Source: an uncultured Christensenella sp.
Lineage (GTDB): Bacteria > Bacillota > Clostridia > Christensenellales > Borkfalkiaceae
Direction of reading: 5' to 3'
Length of the DNA stretch: 64,000 bases
NCBI GenBank assembly: GCA_910586245.1
Contig: CAJUFY010000003.1
Coordinates: 143,742 to 207,741 of the forward strand
In this document: positions 52,051 to 61,333 of the stretch, piece by piece
Numbering within the stretch: the first letter of the stretch is position 1
How the letters are laid out: the number at the start of each line of letters is the position of its first letter
Made by a program: the position numbers and the translations under genes
The notes under the pieces: generated by a model
What the model was told of the DNA's origin: nothing
Database searches by the model: none
Seen by the model: only the letters and a program-made list of their open reading frames with translations

Positions 52051-54483
52051 ATGGACGTGAAATCGGTAGAAAGCAAATGGCAGTCCCGTTGGCAAAAATC
52101 GAAACTCAACCAGTTCGACAAAAAGGACGCGGATCGCCCGAAGCACTACGTGCTGGAAATGTTCTCCTACCCCTCGGGCGCGAAGCTCCACGCTGGGCAC
52201 TGGTACAATTACGGCCCCACCGATTCGTTTGCACGCTTTAAACGGATGCAGGGATTCAACGTCTTTCAGCCGATGGGCTTCGACGCGTTCGGGCTTCCTG
52301 CCGAAAACTACGCGATCAAGACGGGCGTTCACCCCAAAGACTCGACCGAACAAAACATTCAAACGATGGAAGGTCAGCTGAAAGCGATCGGCGCGATGTT
52401 CGACTGGTCTGCGGAAATCAAAACCTGCGAAGAAAGTTATTATAAATGGACGCAGTGGATGTTCCTGCAACTGTACAAGAACAACCTTGCATACCGCAAA
52501 GAAGCGCCCGTTAACTGGTGTCCTTCCTGCAATACCGTACTCGCGAACGAACAGGTAAAAGACGGCGCCTGCGAGCGTTGCGGCACGGAAGTCACGCGGA
52601 AAAATCTGACGCAGTGGTTCTTTAAAATTACCGATTACGCCGAAGAACTTCTTTCGGGGCTGGACGAGCTGGACTGGCCCGAAAAAACCAAAAACATGCA
52701 GCGCAACTGGATCGGAAAATCCACGGGTTGCGAAATCGAATTCGACTGTGAAAACGGCGAAAAAATCCGCGTGTTCACTACGCGCTGCGATACCGTTTTC
52801 GGCGTGACTTACGTCGTACTCGCCCCCGAACATCCCCTCGCGCGCAAATTGACGACCAAAGCGCAGCACGCGCAAGTAGAAGCGTATATCGAAGCGGCGG
52901 CAAAAGCTTCGGAAATCGACCGCCTCTCTTCCGCGCGCGAAAAGACGGGCGTATTTACGGGCTCTTATTGCGTAAACCCCGTAAACGGTAAAAAAATCCC
53001 CGTCTATCTCGCCGACTACGTTCTGGCAAGTTACGGCACGGGCGCGGTGATGGCGGTTCCCGCGCACGACGAACGCGATTACGCCTTTGCGAGGAAATAC
53101 AATCTCCCGATCGTAAAAGTCATCGAAAAGAAAGGCGGCGAAACGGTACTTCCCTTTACCGAAGACGGCATCGTGATCGGCTCGGTGAATTTTGACGGAC
53201 TGACGGGCGAGGACGCGCGCAACGCGATCGCCGCACATATTGCAAAACTCGGCAAAGGCGGTAAAAAAGTAAACTACCGTCTGCGCGACTGGCTGGTTTC
53301 CCGCCAGCGTTACTGGGGCGCGCCGATCCCGGTCATCCACTGTCCCGACTGCGGCGCAGTGCCCGTTCCCGAAAAGGATCTTCCCGTAAAACTCCCCTAC
53401 GACGTGGAATTTAAGCCGGACGGAAAATCCCCGCTTGCAAAACACGAAAAGTTCATGAATACCGTCTGCCCGAACTGCGGCAAGCCCGCGACGCGCGATC
53501 CCGATACGCTCGACACGTTCGTATGTTCGAGTTGGTATTATCTCCGCTATGCGGACGCGCGCAACGAAGAAGCGCCTTTCGATCGGGAAACGGTCGATAA
53601 AATGCTCCCCGTAGATACCTACGTGGGCGGGGCGGAACATGCTTGCATGCACCTTTTGTACGCGCGGTTCTTTACCAAAGCGTTGCGGGATTTAAACTAT
53701 CTGAATTTTGACGAACCTTTCCGCAGACTCGTACACCAGGGCGTGATTCTCGGCCCCGACGGCAACAAAATGAGCAAATCGCACGGAAACGTGGTTTCGC
53801 CCGACGACTACGTCGAAAAGTACGGTTCCGACGCGTTCCGCCTCTATCTGATGTTCGGATTTTCCTACACCGAAGGCGGGCCTTGGAACGACGACGGGAT
53901 CAAAGCGATCGCAAAATTCCTCGACCGCGTGGAAAAAACCGTAGTCACCGTTAAAAATCAAAAAACGGAAAACGATTCCCTGTACGGTACGGAAGAAAAA
54001 GCGCTCGATTATGCGCGCAACTTTGCGATTTCACGCGTTACGCGCGACATGGAAGGATTTTCCTTTAATACGGCGATCGCGCGGCTCATGGAGCTTTTGA
54101 ACGCGATCGGCAAATACGACGGACTGCAAACGAAAAACACCGCGCTGCTCAAAGACACGGTGAAAGACTTCATACTGTTGCTCGCGCCCTGCGCCCCCCA
54201 CTTCGGCGAAGAACTCTGGGAACAGCTCGGAAATAAAACTTCGGTCTTCCTGCAAAAATATCCGACGGAAAACCCCGAAGCGCTGAAACTTGACGAAACG
54301 GAATACGCCGTTCAGGTAAACAGCCGCATCGTATGCCGCGCAATGCTCCCCGCGCAAGGATCGGACGAAGAAATCCAGAAACTTGCCGAGGCGTTGCCCG
54401 AAGTCCTTGAAAAAACGCAAGGGAAGACGGTGAAAAAATGCATCGTCGTCCCCGGAAGGCTTGTCAATTTAATCGTAGCATAA
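52051..54483 (+). CDS. leuS: Leucyl-tRNA synthetase
   Basis: An 810-residue class I synthetase. The HIGH motif appears as HAGH in [12 protein letters not shown] (about 44-55), zinc ribbons CPSC/CERC (about 160-185), an editing domain CP1 (about 225-420) and KMSKSHGN (about 575-582). Start [11 protein letters not shown] at 52051 is chosen behind GAGG and after the promoter; ten more codons are open upstream. Unlike thrS, no T-box leader is present. Ends in a strong terminator. Confidence 0.96.
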   Translation: MDVKSVESKWQSRWQKSKLNQFDKKDADRPKHYVLEMFSYPSGAKLHAGHWYNYGPTDSFARFKRMQGFNVFQPMGFDAFGLPAENYAIKTGVHPKDSTEQNIQTMEGQLKAIGAMFDWSAEIKTCEESYYKWTQWMFLQLYKNNLAYRKEAPVNWCPSCNTVLANEQVKDGACERCGTEVTRKNLTQWFFKITDYAEELLSGLDELDWPEKTKNMQRNWIGKSTGCEIEFDCENGEKIRVFTTRCDTVFGVTYVVLAPEHPLARKLTTKAQHAQVEAYIEAAAKASEIDRLSSAREKTGVFTGSYCVNPVNGKKIPVYLADYVLASYGTGAVMAVPAHDERDYAFARKYNLPIVKVIEKKGGETVLPFTEDGIVIGSVNFDGLTGEDARNAIAAHIAKLGKGGKKVNYRLRDWLVSRQRYWGAPIPVIHCPDCGAVPVPEKDLPVKLPYDVEFKPDGKSPLAKHEKFMNTVCPNCGKPATRDPDTLDTFVCSSWYYLRYADARNEEAPFDRETVDKMLPVDTYVGGAEHACMHLLYARFFTKALRDLNYLNFDEPFRRLVHQGVILGPDGNKMSKSHGNVVSPDDYVEKYGSDAFRLYLMFGFSYTEGGPWNDDGIKAIAKFLDRVEKTVVTVKNQKTENDSLYGTEEKALDYARNFAISRVTRDMEGFSFNTAIARLMELLNAIGKYDGLQTKNTALLKDTVKDFILLLAPCAPHFGEELWEQLGNKTSVFLQKYPTENPEALKLDETEYAVQVNSRIVCRAMLPAQGSDEEIQKLAEALPEVLEKTQGKTVKKCIVVPGRLVNLIVA

Positions 54484-54484
54484 A

Positions 54485-54518
54485 TAAAAGACGCGCCGAA
54501 ACGGCGCGTCTTTTATTT
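54485..54518. terminator. Bidirectional terminator between leuS and the ATP-grasp gene
   Basis: AAAGACGCGCC - GAAAC - GGCGCGTCTTT with T-runs, an 11-base perfect stem. Confidence 0.9.
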
Positions 54519-55380
54519 AGTAAATTTCTCTGAAAATATATTCCGCATAAGCGCGGGCGACGCTCTTTCCCGTGACGCGCTCTATCCCGCCGAAAAAAGC
54601 GTTGGAATTTACCTCGCAGACGAGAAACCCGTCTTTCCCGAACAGCAAATCGATTCCGCAGTAATCGAGCCGCAGACGGCTTGCAATGCGTTCGCACAGC
54701 TCCGCCGCCGCACGGTCGAGTTCGTACGGTTCGCCCTTTCCGCCCAGTTCGACGTTGGAACGGAAGTCCCCCGCAGAAGTGCGTAGCATCGCCGCAAATA
54801 CTTTTCCGCCGATTACAATGACGCGCAAGTCCCGACCGCTGCTTTCCGCAACGAAGCGCTGAAATAAATGCGGCTTCATTTGCAGCGCGGACGCGATCTC
54901 TTTCAGCTCCGCATGATTTTCCGCCTTATACACCCCTTTGCCGAGCGAACCGAAGCATTCTTTTACGACCAGCGGAAAGCCTAAACGCTCCGCCACGTTT
55001 TTCAAAAAAGCTTCGTCTACGGGCGTCTGCGTATAGCAAAGCGGCGCGGGAATGCTCTTTGGCACGGGGAAGCCAGACAGGGCGATACAGGTGCGCATTT
55101 TATCGTCGCAATCCGCAATCGCCTGCATTCGGTTAAACAGGCGCATGCCGGACCGTTCGAGCAATTCGCCCGCATATTTGTCTTTATCGAGATAGACGCA
55201 GAAATCCGCTTCGGGCAGATAGCTTTGCGCGCCCGATTCCGCAATGCCTGCGGAAAGAAAATTCCGCCTGATTTCCGTCTGCACGCCCAAAAAAGCGAGC
55301 TCTTCGGCAAGCCGTTTGGGGCCGTTGAGTTCGCTCTCCCCTTTCGTATAGGCGTTGATCAGAATGATACCGCGTTTCAT
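54517..55380 (-). CDS. RimK-like ATP-grasp ligase
   Basis: A 287-residue ATP-grasp enzyme of the RimK/alpha-L-glutamate ligase family: N-terminal Rossmann-like lobe (MKRGIILINAYTKGESELNG), central ATP-grasp with PLVVKECFGSLGKGVY (about 138-153), and a metal site in DLLFGKDGFLVCEVNSNAFFGG (about 255-275). It would form a peptide-like bond, possibly adding glutamate to a protein, or building a cofactor such as a polyglutamate tail. The start at 55380 follows GGAGAAG. Monocistronic between two terminators. Confidence 0.82.
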   Translation of the reverse strand: MKRGIILINAYTKGESELNGPKRLAEELAFLGVQTEIRRNFLSAGIAESGAQSYLPEADFCVYLDKDKYAGELLERSGMRLFNRMQAIADCDDKMRTCIALSGFPVPKSIPAPLCYTQTPVDEAFLKNVAERLGFPLVVKECFGSLGKGVYKAENHAELKEIASALQMKPHLFQRFVAESSGRDLRVIVIGGKVFAAMLRTSAGDFRSNVELGGKGEPYELDRAAAELCERIASRLRLDYCGIDLLFGKDGFLVCEVNSNAFFGGIERVTGKSVARAYAEYIFREIY

Positions 55381-55394
55381 AACTTCTCCGATCA

Positions 55395-55419
55395 AAAAAC
55401 GGCGGGTCACCCCGCCGTT
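55395..55419 (-). terminator. Terminator of the ECF transporter-coaX-hom run
   Basis: AACGGCGGG - GTGA - CCCGCCGTT leftward with a T-run at 55394-55389. Confidence 0.8.
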
Positions 55420-55428
55420 GAGAATTTT

Positions 55429-56706
55429 TTAAGATACGACGCGAAGCACGGAATCCACTTCGGCAAATTCCAGCGCGTTGATTTTTGCGACCGCGTCGCG
55501 GATTGCAAGTTCGCGCGATTCGTGGGTGATGAACGTGACCGACGCTTTGTCCCCTTCCACCGTCTTCTGCACCATTTCTACGATGGAAACGTTGTGTTTC
55601 CCGAAAATCGACGTGATCTTCGCAAGCACGCCCGTTTTGTCGGTAACCGAAAGACGGAGATAGTACGCGCTCGTAAAATCGCTGGGGAAGTTGACGTCCT
55701 TATCCGCTTCCGCAGTATTTTTAAAGGTGGAATAGCGGTTTTCGCTATGCGTGGCGGCGTAAATGATGTCGCTTACGATTGCGCTGCCCGTAGGAAGCGC
55801 GCCCGCGCCCCTGCCGTAGAGCATGACGTCGTCCACCGCGTCGCCCGTGAGATACACCGCGTTAAAACTGTCGTTTACGGCGGCAAGCGGGTGATCCTTG
55901 CGTACGAAAGTCGGATGCACGCGCACCTCGATGCCCGCGTCCGTCTGTTTGCCGATGGCAAGCAACTTCAAACAATATCCCAGTTCCTTCCCGTCGGCAA
56001 TGACTTCCTGCGTCACGCCCGTGATTCCTTCGCGGAACACTTTGGAAAAAGGAACTTTCGTATGGAACGCAAGCGACGAAAGAATGGAAAGTTTATACGC
56101 GGCGTCGAACCCCTCGACGTCCGCAGTCGGATTCGCCTCCGCATAACCGAGTTTCTGCGCTTCTTTCAACGCGTCCTCGTACGAAACGCCCTCGTTGGAC
56201 ATTTTGGTTAAAATGTAATTCGTCGTGCCGTTGATAATGCCCATCATCGACGTGATGTGGTTTGCCTGCAAGCCGTCAAGCAGAGTGCGGATAATCGGCA
56301 CGCCGCCCACGCAGCTCGCTTCGAAATAGAGCCCCGCATTCTGGCGTTTTGCCGCATGCTCGAGCTCGTGCGAGTATTTGCAGAAAAGTTCTTTGTTGGA
56401 GGTTACGACCGTTTTGCCTGCGTTAAGCGCCGCAAGCACGAATTCGCGCGCGGCGTCGATTCCGCCAATTACTTCCACGACGACGTTCACGTCGGGATTC
56501 GTAACGACTTCGGCAATGTTGGTCATGATTTTATCTTCGGGCACGCCGAGCGCAAGCGCGCGTTCGCGGTTGAGTTCGAGCACTCCTTCCACCACGATAT
56601 CCACGTTCTGCGTCCTTTTGTAAAATTCTCTGTGCTCCGTCAGAATGCGATAAGTTCCGCCGCCTACGACGCCGAGCCCGAGAATTGCCACGCCCACTTT
56701 CTTCAT
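55429..56706 (-). CDS. hom: Homoserine dehydrogenase
   Basis: A 425-residue enzyme reducing aspartate semialdehyde to homoserine for threonine and methionine. NAD(P)-binding GLGVVGGGTYRIL (about 10-22), the catalytic region with GVSYEDALKEAQKLGYAEA and DVEGFDAAYK (about 175-205), and a C-terminal ACT domain (about 350-425: LRLSVTDKTGVLAKI) for threonine feedback. Its ATG overlaps the coaX stop by four bases. Grouping with pantothenate genes is unusual but may be only positional. Confidence 0.95.
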   Translation of the reverse strand: MKKVGVAILGLGVVGGGTYRILTEHREFYKRTQNVDIVVEGVLELNRERALALGVPEDKIMTNIAEVVTNPDVNVVVEVIGGIDAAREFVLAALNAGKTVVTSNKELFCKYSHELEHAAKRQNAGLYFEASCVGGVPIIRTLLDGLQANHITSMMGIINGTTNYILTKMSNEGVSYEDALKEAQKLGYAEANPTADVEGFDAAYKLSILSSLAFHTKVPFSKVFREGITGVTQEVIADGKELGYCLKLLAIGKQTDAGIEVRVHPTFVRKDHPLAAVNDSFNAVYLTGDAVDDVMLYGRGAGALPTGSAIVSDIIYAATHSENRYSTFKNTAEADKDVNFPSDFTSAYYLRLSVTDKTGVLAKITSIFGKHNVSIVEMVQKTVEGDKASVTFITHESRELAIRDAVAKINALEFAEVDSVLRVVS

Positions 56707-57491
56707 TTTGTTTCCTCCGCACTGTTGATATCGTACAAATACTTTAACCCGTTGAGCGTAAGCATTTTATCGATCACGTCGATACATTTGGTTTCCTTTG
56801 CAATGATGCCCGAAAAACCGCCCGTCGCGATCGTTAAGATTTCCTTGACGCCCAACTCGCTTTTGATCTTTTTCACAATATATTCTACGAGCCCCGCAAA
56901 GCCGAATACCAACCCCGCTTGCATATTCGTGACGGTATTTGTCGCAATTACGCTCTTCGGCGCTTCGATTTCCACGCGCGGGAGCTTTGCCGTGCCGCTC
57001 ACTAAACTGTCGAGCGAGCCGCGGATTCCCGGCGCGATCACGCCGCCGATGAATTCGTATCGGTCGTTGAGAATATTAAACGTCGTCGCCGTGCCGAAAT
57101 CGATCACGATCATCGGCTTGCCGCAACCGTATTTTCTGATCGCCGCGACGTTGTTCACGATGCGATCCGCCCCCACCTCGCGGGCGTTGTCCGCACGCAT
57201 GCTCAGCCCCGTTTTTAACCCGGGCGCAATAAACTTCGGGGTGATTTCCAGATACAGTTTGAGCATATGCTCTACGGTATAATCGAGCGAGGGCACGACA
57301 GAAGAAATAATTCCGCCCGTAATTTCCTTGCCCGAAACGCCGTTGAAAGCAAGCATGCTTACAAGCTGCGCGCCGTATTCGTCGGAAGTGCGCTTTAAAT
57401 CGGTCGCGATCCGAAAAGAAAATTTTAAACTGTCGCCATCGAAAATGGCGTATTTGATATTCGTATTTCCGATATCGATGCAGATAATCAT
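56703..57491 (-). CDS. coaX: Type III pantothenate kinase
   Basis: A 262-residue ASKHA-fold kinase phosphorylating pantothenate, the first step to coenzyme A. Phosphate 1 motif IDIGNTNIKYAIFDGD (about 5-20), GADRIVNNVAA and IDFGTATTFN (about 120-130) with GGVIAPGI (about 147-154). Type III kinases are insensitive to CoA feedback. Nine bases separate it from the ECF transporter gene upstream, which suggests uptake and trapping of pantothenate as one unit. Confidence 0.95.
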   Translation of the reverse strand: MIICIDIGNTNIKYAIFDGDSLKFSFRIATDLKRTSDEYGAQLVSMLAFNGVSGKEITGGIISSVVPSLDYTVEHMLKLYLEITPKFIAPGLKTGLSMRADNAREVGADRIVNNVAAIRKYGCGKPMIVIDFGTATTFNILNDRYEFIGGVIAPGIRGSLDSLVSGTAKLPRVEIEAPKSVIATNTVTNMQAGLVFGFAGLVEYIVKKIKSELGVKEILTIATGGFSGIIAKETKCIDVIDKMLTLNGLKYLYDINSAEETK

Positions 57492-57500
57492 AATTTAACG

Positions 57501-58190
57501 TTATTTATTTTGTTCCGTTTGCGAAAAATTCTGCGTTTCTTCTTCCGCTTCCGCCGCGACTTCCGTTTGCACGGACTGCGCGCGCTTGCCGCGAATCTGC
57601 TTTTCCGTAACGAGAATCACGCGGTGAAGCCCGGGCGCAAGCAAAACGTCGATCGCAAATTCAATGAGAAAATTGAAGCCGGCGCACCCGATAAACAAAA
57701 AGTAAACGAGCGTCGAACCTTCCCCCACGAAATTTTCGGTAATCGTGCCCGACATCGTGAGCGCGCCGAGAATAAACAAACCGGTATTGACGATCGGCGC
57801 AACCGCGGAAGCCGCAAATACTGCGCCGAGCGCGTTGAAACGCGCAACCAATTTATATACGTAGCCCGAAACCAGACCTGCGGCAGTCCCCTTAATCAAA
57901 CAGGTGAGCGCCGTCAGAACGGGATGATTGACGAACAGGATATTCGTAAAAGCGTCCGCACCCGTTACGCCGTATAAAAAGACGATGAGCCCGAAGACGA
58001 ATCCGAGCGCACCGCCCGCAAGCGGACCGAGCAAAATGCCGCCCAGAACGATCGGCACGAGCACGAAACTCAAACTCGTCGAGGGAGTGATCTTAAAAAA
58101 TCCGCCCAGACACTGCAACACGACGACCAACGCCGTGAGCACCGCAAAATACGCAATGTTCTTTGCCGAAAAGAAACGATTTCTTTTCAT
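57501..58190 (-). CDS. ECF transporter S component, likely for pantothenate
   Basis: A 229-residue membrane protein with about six helices, starting with the AXXXA-like helix (AKNIAYFAVLTALVVVL) typical of ECF substrate-capture subunits. The C-terminal tail is charged and low-complexity. Immediate linkage to coaX points to pantothenate as substrate; the folate/thiamine class cannot be excluded by sequence alone. It needs the shared EcfA/A'/T module encoded elsewhere. GGAGG precedes the ATG. First gene of the run; 58191-58438 holds no other gene or recognisable riboswitch. Confidence 0.82.
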   Translation of the reverse strand: MKRNRFFSAKNIAYFAVLTALVVVLQCLGGFFKITPSTSLSFVLVPIVLGGILLGPLAGGALGFVFGLIVFLYGVTGADAFTNILFVNHPVLTALTCLIKGTAAGLVSGYVYKLVARFNALGAVFAASAVAPIVNTGLFILGALTMSGTITENFVGEGSTLVYFLFIGCAGFNFLIEFAIDVLLAPGLHRVILVTEKQIRGKRAQSVQTEVAAEAEEETQNFSQTEQNK

Positions 58191-58438
58191 ATTCAGTTAC
58201 CTCCATCGGATTTGCCTTTGCAATATCCGTAGAAAAAATATGTATTTCCCGCGCCGTAGCCGATAAAACCGTTTCCGTATTTTTCCGCCGCCTCGCGCGA
58301 TTATTTACAAGTATATCAAATTCCCCCGAATTTGGCAACTGATTGAGGAACCTTTTTCGTCCCCCCGCTCATAATATTTATTAGAAAACCGCAGAACTCA
58401 AACGATACATACTCTGCGGCGAACAAGGAGGAAAAACC

Positions 58439-58648
58439 ATGAATTGCTGTTTACAAGGCAATAGCTGTCTTTGGATTCTCATTATCCTGCTCATTCTCGG
58501 CACCTGCGGGAACGTGTTCACGTCGAACGTCCTTTCGGGCTGCGGCTGGCCGATCCTTGCCGCCCTTGCCTACTGCATGTGCAAAAACGGAACGCTGGGC
58601 TCGATCTTCAACAGAATCGGCGGCGGCTGCGGTTGCGGCTGCAACTGA
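58439..58648 (+). CDS. Small Cys/Gly-rich membrane protein
   Basis: A 69-residue protein, MNCCLQGNSCLWILIILLILG with a helix at about 10-26, a second weak one near 38-48, and a C-terminal GGGCGCGCN. Eleven cysteines in total. AAGGAGG lies seven bases before the ATG, so expression is likely strong. I do not recognise a family; short Cys/Gly-rich proteins of Clostridia are sometimes spore-surface or metal-binding. It is followed by two hairpins. Confidence 0.7.
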   Translation: MNCCLQGNSCLWILIILLILGTCGNVFTSNVLSGCGWPILAALAYCMCKNGTLGSIFNRIGGGCGCGCN

Positions 58649-58679
58649 GCCAAACTTGCGTTTGAATCCGATTCCGTAG

Positions 58680-58742
58680 AGTTTTCGGATTTCAAATCCG
58701 AAAAAAATTACCGCCTGCGATTTCAAATCGCAGGCGGTTCTT
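58680..58742. terminator. Two tandem hairpin terminators
   Basis: TTTTCGGATTT - CAA - ATCCGAAAAA (58680-58707) and ACCGCCTGCGATTT - CAA - ATCGCAGGCGGT (58711-58739). The first ends the small gene rightward, the second the NUDIX gene leftward. Confidence 0.8.
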
Positions 58743-58744
58743 AT

Positions 58745-59290
58745 TTATTCGTTTTTCAAACGGTATTGCAGCAATGCGACAGCCGTTTTTGCATCTTTGA
58801 TTTCGCCGCGATCGAGCATCGCGTACGCTTCTTCGAGCGGGATCCAATCCGCATGCAGAAATTCGTCTTCGTCCAAACAGTCTTCGCCTTGCGTTATACC
58901 GTGCGCACGGTAGATATAAATTTTTTCGTCCGTATATCCGGGCGAAGGATACAGCGTAAATAAATGCGTAAGTCCTTCGGCGCGCAAGCCCGTTTCCTCG
59001 GCAAGTTCCCGCGCCGACGCAACCGCAGGATCTTCCCCCGCGTTCAGTTTGCCCGCTGGAATTTCGTAGAGTTCTTCCCCGTAAGCATAGCGGAACTGTT
59101 TTACAAGCGCCACGCTGCCGCCGACGACGCAAAGCGCCGCCGCGCCGCCGGAGTGTTCTACGATTTCGCGCTTGCACGGATTTCCGTCCGGCAGCAGCGC
59201 GTCGTCGCACCGCAAATTCAAGATGCGTCCGCGATAGATATAATTTTTTGCGAGAGCCGTCTCCCGCAGATTTTCCGTTTTCATCTTCAT
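58745..59290 (-). CDS. ADP-ribose pyrophosphatase (NUDIX)
   Basis: A 181-residue NUDIX hydrolase of the ADP-ribose pyrophosphatase type: IPAGKLNAGEDP then ARELAEETGL gives the full Gx5Ex7REUxEExGU box (about 97-119), with the N-terminal beta domain (IYRGRILNLRCDD) usual for NudF. It cleaves ADP-ribose to AMP and ribose phosphate. The tail EIKDAKTAVALLQY is the family C-terminus. The ribosome site is weak. Follows the 238-residue hypothetical gene by 24 bases. Confidence 0.9.
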   Translation of the reverse strand: MKMKTENLRETALAKNYIYRGRILNLRCDDALLPDGNPCKREIVEHSGGAAALCVVGGSVALVKQFRYAYGEELYEIPAGKLNAGEDPAVASARELAEETGLRAEGLTHLFTLYPSPGYTDEKIYIYRAHGITQGEDCLDEDEFLHADWIPLEEAYAMLDRGEIKDAKTAVALLQYRLKNE

Positions 59291-59314
59291 AAGATTATGC
59301 CGAGCGCGCCTTGA

Positions 59315-60031
59315 TTATAACTCGTCCGACAGAGCAAACAACTCCGCGCTCAACGCGTCCTCTGCGTTGATATAGCGCAGGAAATACCGATAACCCGCTA
59401 AAATGGCGCAGATCTCCTGTGAATCTTTGCGACCGACCGCCGCGGAAAGCTCGTTGAAGATAACTTCGGAAGCCGCCCGTTCTTCCCCCAGAAGAGAAAT
59501 ATTCGCAATGCGGTTGCGTTCCAGCGTCACGCGTTCGGCAAGCGCGCTCAGCACGGCGTCTTCCCTTTGGCTGATCCGATCGAGCTGTCCCTTTTTTCCG
59601 TAATCGGGGAAGCAATCGCGCACGATATCGCGGAAGGGACGGATCATGCGCTCGGCAAATACCGCAAAACTCGCCGTATAGCTTCCGTCTTCGTAAAAGA
59701 AGCGCAACAGAAAATCGCCCAGCCGCATGACGTCGGCATCCAGTTCCACGAGCACGCAGAACACGAAGGCAAGAATTTCCTTTCTGTCCGAGGGCAAAAA
59801 CGCGATTCCGTGCGTTGCGCCGCGCTGCGCGGGATAACGCAGATACGCCTGTTTGGATTTCGGATAATCGAACCCTTCGGTCGCCGCCGAAAACAAATCG
59901 GTCAGTTCTCTGCTGCCGGAGATCGCCTTTAAAATTTCGGCAATCTTCGTATCCGCCGCCACGTAAGTGCCGCCGATCAAATCGTCGCATGCGCCGAAAA
60001 AGCGCTGTATTTTGGAAAATCTGTCTTCCAT
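59315..60031 (-). CDS. Hypothetical cytoplasmic protein
   Basis: A 238-residue helical protein with no recognised motif. MEDRFSKIQRFFGACDDL at the start; Arg/Asp-rich helices throughout, no membrane span. AAGGAGA eight bases upstream supports the start at 60031 rather than one 14 codons earlier. In the same direction as the NUDIX gene, it may share its transcript. Function unknown. Confidence 0.75.
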   Translation of the reverse strand: MEDRFSKIQRFFGACDDLIGGTYVAADTKIAEILKAISGSRELTDLFSAATEGFDYPKSKQAYLRYPAQRGATHGIAFLPSDRKEILAFVFCVLVELDADVMRLGDFLLRFFYEDGSYTASFAVFAERMIRPFRDIVRDCFPDYGKKGQLDRISQREDAVLSALAERVTLERNRIANISLLGEERAASEVIFNELSAAVGRKDSQEICAILAGYRYFLRYINAEDALSAELFALSDEL

Positions 60032-60118
60032 CACCGTTTTCTCCTTACCGTAAACCTCATGCTTTGATCTCATTATATCACAAAATTAAAAATAGTTAAA
60101 GAATTTTTCCGAAATATC

Positions 60119-60147
60119 TTGATTTTATCCTCGAATTTAGGTATAAT
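60119..60147 (+). promoter_or_regulatory. Promoter of the HPr-like gene
   Basis: TTGATT (60119-60124) and TATAAT (60142-60147), 17-base spacer. Confidence 0.85.
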
Positions 60148-60182
60148 AGGGGCACGATTATCATTTTGCGGAGGGTATGATT

Positions 60183-60410
60183 ATGAAATCCATTACCATT
60201 TCTCTTGAAGTTGCACAGCGCGTAAAAGAATTCGTTGCGATCACGCAGAATTATGCATGCGAAATTTTGCTGAAAAGCGGTAAATACGTCGTCGACGCGA
60301 AGTCCATTCTCGGAATTTTCAGCCTCGATCTTTCCAAGCCCCTTACGGTTGAAATTTACTGCGACGACTGCGCGGAACTGTTGAAAGAACTCAAAAAGTT
60401 TACCGCGTAA
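60183..60410 (+). CDS. HPr-like protein lacking the active-site histidine
   Basis: A 75-residue protein with the HPr fold pattern. The regulatory-serine block KSILGIFSLDLSKPLTVEI (Ser41, equivalent to Ser46 of HPr) is kept, but the catalytic GLHARPA block is missing: the aligned segment reads LEVAQRVKEFVA. It cannot carry phosphate for the sugar PTS by the normal route. This is the situation of Crh in Bacillus, a catabolite-control cofactor, though similarity to Crh is only general. The start at 60183 is six bases after GGAGGG. Single-gene transcript. Confidence 0.8.
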   Translation: MKSITISLEVAQRVKEFVAITQNYACEILLKSGKYVVDAKSILGIFSLDLSKPLTVEIYCDDCAELLKELKKFTA

Positions 60411-60430
60411 AAAACGCTCGAGCGAAGAAC

Positions 60431-60465
60431 GCAAAGCCGCTTGAACAGAGTTAAGCGGCTTATTT
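60431..60465 (+). terminator. Terminator of the HPr-like gene
   Basis: AAGCCGCTTAA-type stem: GCCGCTT - GAACAGAGTT - AAGCGGC then TTATTTGT. Confidence 0.7.
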
Positions 60466-60502
60466 GTGTCTGTAAACATTTCATTACGAAGGAAACACTC
60501 GC

Positions 60503-61027
60503 ATGCAGATCAAAGGCGAAACCTCTATTAACAAGTTAATATTGCTGTTCGTCTTCGATAAAATGGAAAGCCCGCTTTCCGAGCGGACGATCATCGATAT
60601 GTGTACTTCTTCCAACGACTGGATCAATTACATGGACTGCGTCGTGCTGATTCACAAACTCGTATCAGACGGTTTCATTTGCGAAATCCCGAGCGCGGAC
60701 GATCCTCTTTATATGATTACGCCGGAAGGGAGAGAGACGCTCGCTAATTTTTACATCAACATCCCCCGCAGTTCCCGCGAAGAAATTTCCCGTTTCGTAA
60801 AAAACAACAGCGCGAAATTCCGTACGCGGCAGGAATGTAAATCAGACTATTTTCAGAACAAAGACGGCACGTATACGGTTTTCTTAAAAATACTCGCACC
60901 CGTACAGCCGATGCTCGAGCTGAAATTCGTCGTACCCGACAAAAAAACGGCGAACACCATTTTCAAAAAATGGGAAGACAAGGCTTCCGAGCTGTATTCG
61001 GTCGTATACGAAACGCTCGTGGATTAA
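60503..61027 (+). CDS. DUF4364 family winged-helix protein
   Basis: A 174-residue protein matching DUF4364: N-terminal winged-helix part (NKLILLFVFDKMESPLSERTI, DGFICEI, YMITPEGRETLANF) and a beta-rich C-terminal half. The family is restricted to Clostridia and its relatives and is taken as a regulator of unknown target. The TSCPD gene follows after 12 bases, as is common, so they form an operon. Confidence 0.88.
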   Translation: MQIKGETSINKLILLFVFDKMESPLSERTIIDMCTSSNDWINYMDCVVLIHKLVSDGFICEIPSADDPLYMITPEGRETLANFYINIPRSSREEISRFVKNNSAKFRTRQECKSDYFQNKDGTYTVFLKILAPVQPMLELKFVVPDKKTANTIFKKWEDKASELYSVVYETLVD

Positions 61028-61039
61028 AAGGAGATACAA

Positions 61040-61288
61040 ATGGTTACTTATTCGACGAAAGGCACTTGCAGCAAACAGATTATTTTCGACATCGATCAGG
61101 AAAACAAAGTGCACAACGTAAAGTTTATGGGCGGATGCAGCGGCAACTTGCAGGGCATCGGCAGACTCGTAGAGGGCAAAACGCCCGACGAAATCGTTCC
61201 CCTGTTAAAAGGGATCCGTTGCAAACAGAATACGTCCTGCCCCGATCAGCTTGCGCAGGCGTTGGAACCTTATTTAACGAAAAAATAA
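61040..61288 (+). CDS. TSCPD domain protein
   Basis: An 82-residue protein with the domain that names the family at TSCPDQLAQAL, plus GGCSGNLQGI (about 33-42) and four cysteines. The same domain occurs at the end of class II ribonucleotide reductases, where it binds metal or DNA. Stand-alone versions (TIGR03905) have no known function. AAAGGAGA precedes the start. Confidence 0.9.
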   Translation: MVTYSTKGTCSKQIIFDIDQENKVHNVKFMGGCSGNLQGIGRLVEGKTPDEIVPLLKGIRCKQNTSCPDQLAQALEPYLTKK

Positions 61289-61295
61289 TCGGAAC

Positions 61296-61331
61296 GAAAA
61301 AAGAGCGGACGGTTTCGTCCGCTCTTTTTAT
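61296..61331. terminator. Bidirectional terminator
   Basis: AAAAAGAGCGGACG - GTTT - CGTCCGCTCTTTTT between the TSCPD and sdaA genes; a 14-base perfect stem. Confidence 0.9.
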
Positions 61332-61333
61332 TT

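Noticed and set aside
52045..53652. Long open frame antisense to leuS, and similar long antisense frames across the GC-richer genes
   Set aside because: They follow from the codon bias of the real genes, lack ribosome sites and match no protein family; the sense genes are complete.
58191..58438. Riboswitch upstream of the ECF transporter gene
   Set aside because: Short stems can be drawn, but no known aptamer core (TPP, FMN, THF, cobalamin) or terminator/antiterminator pair is visible.
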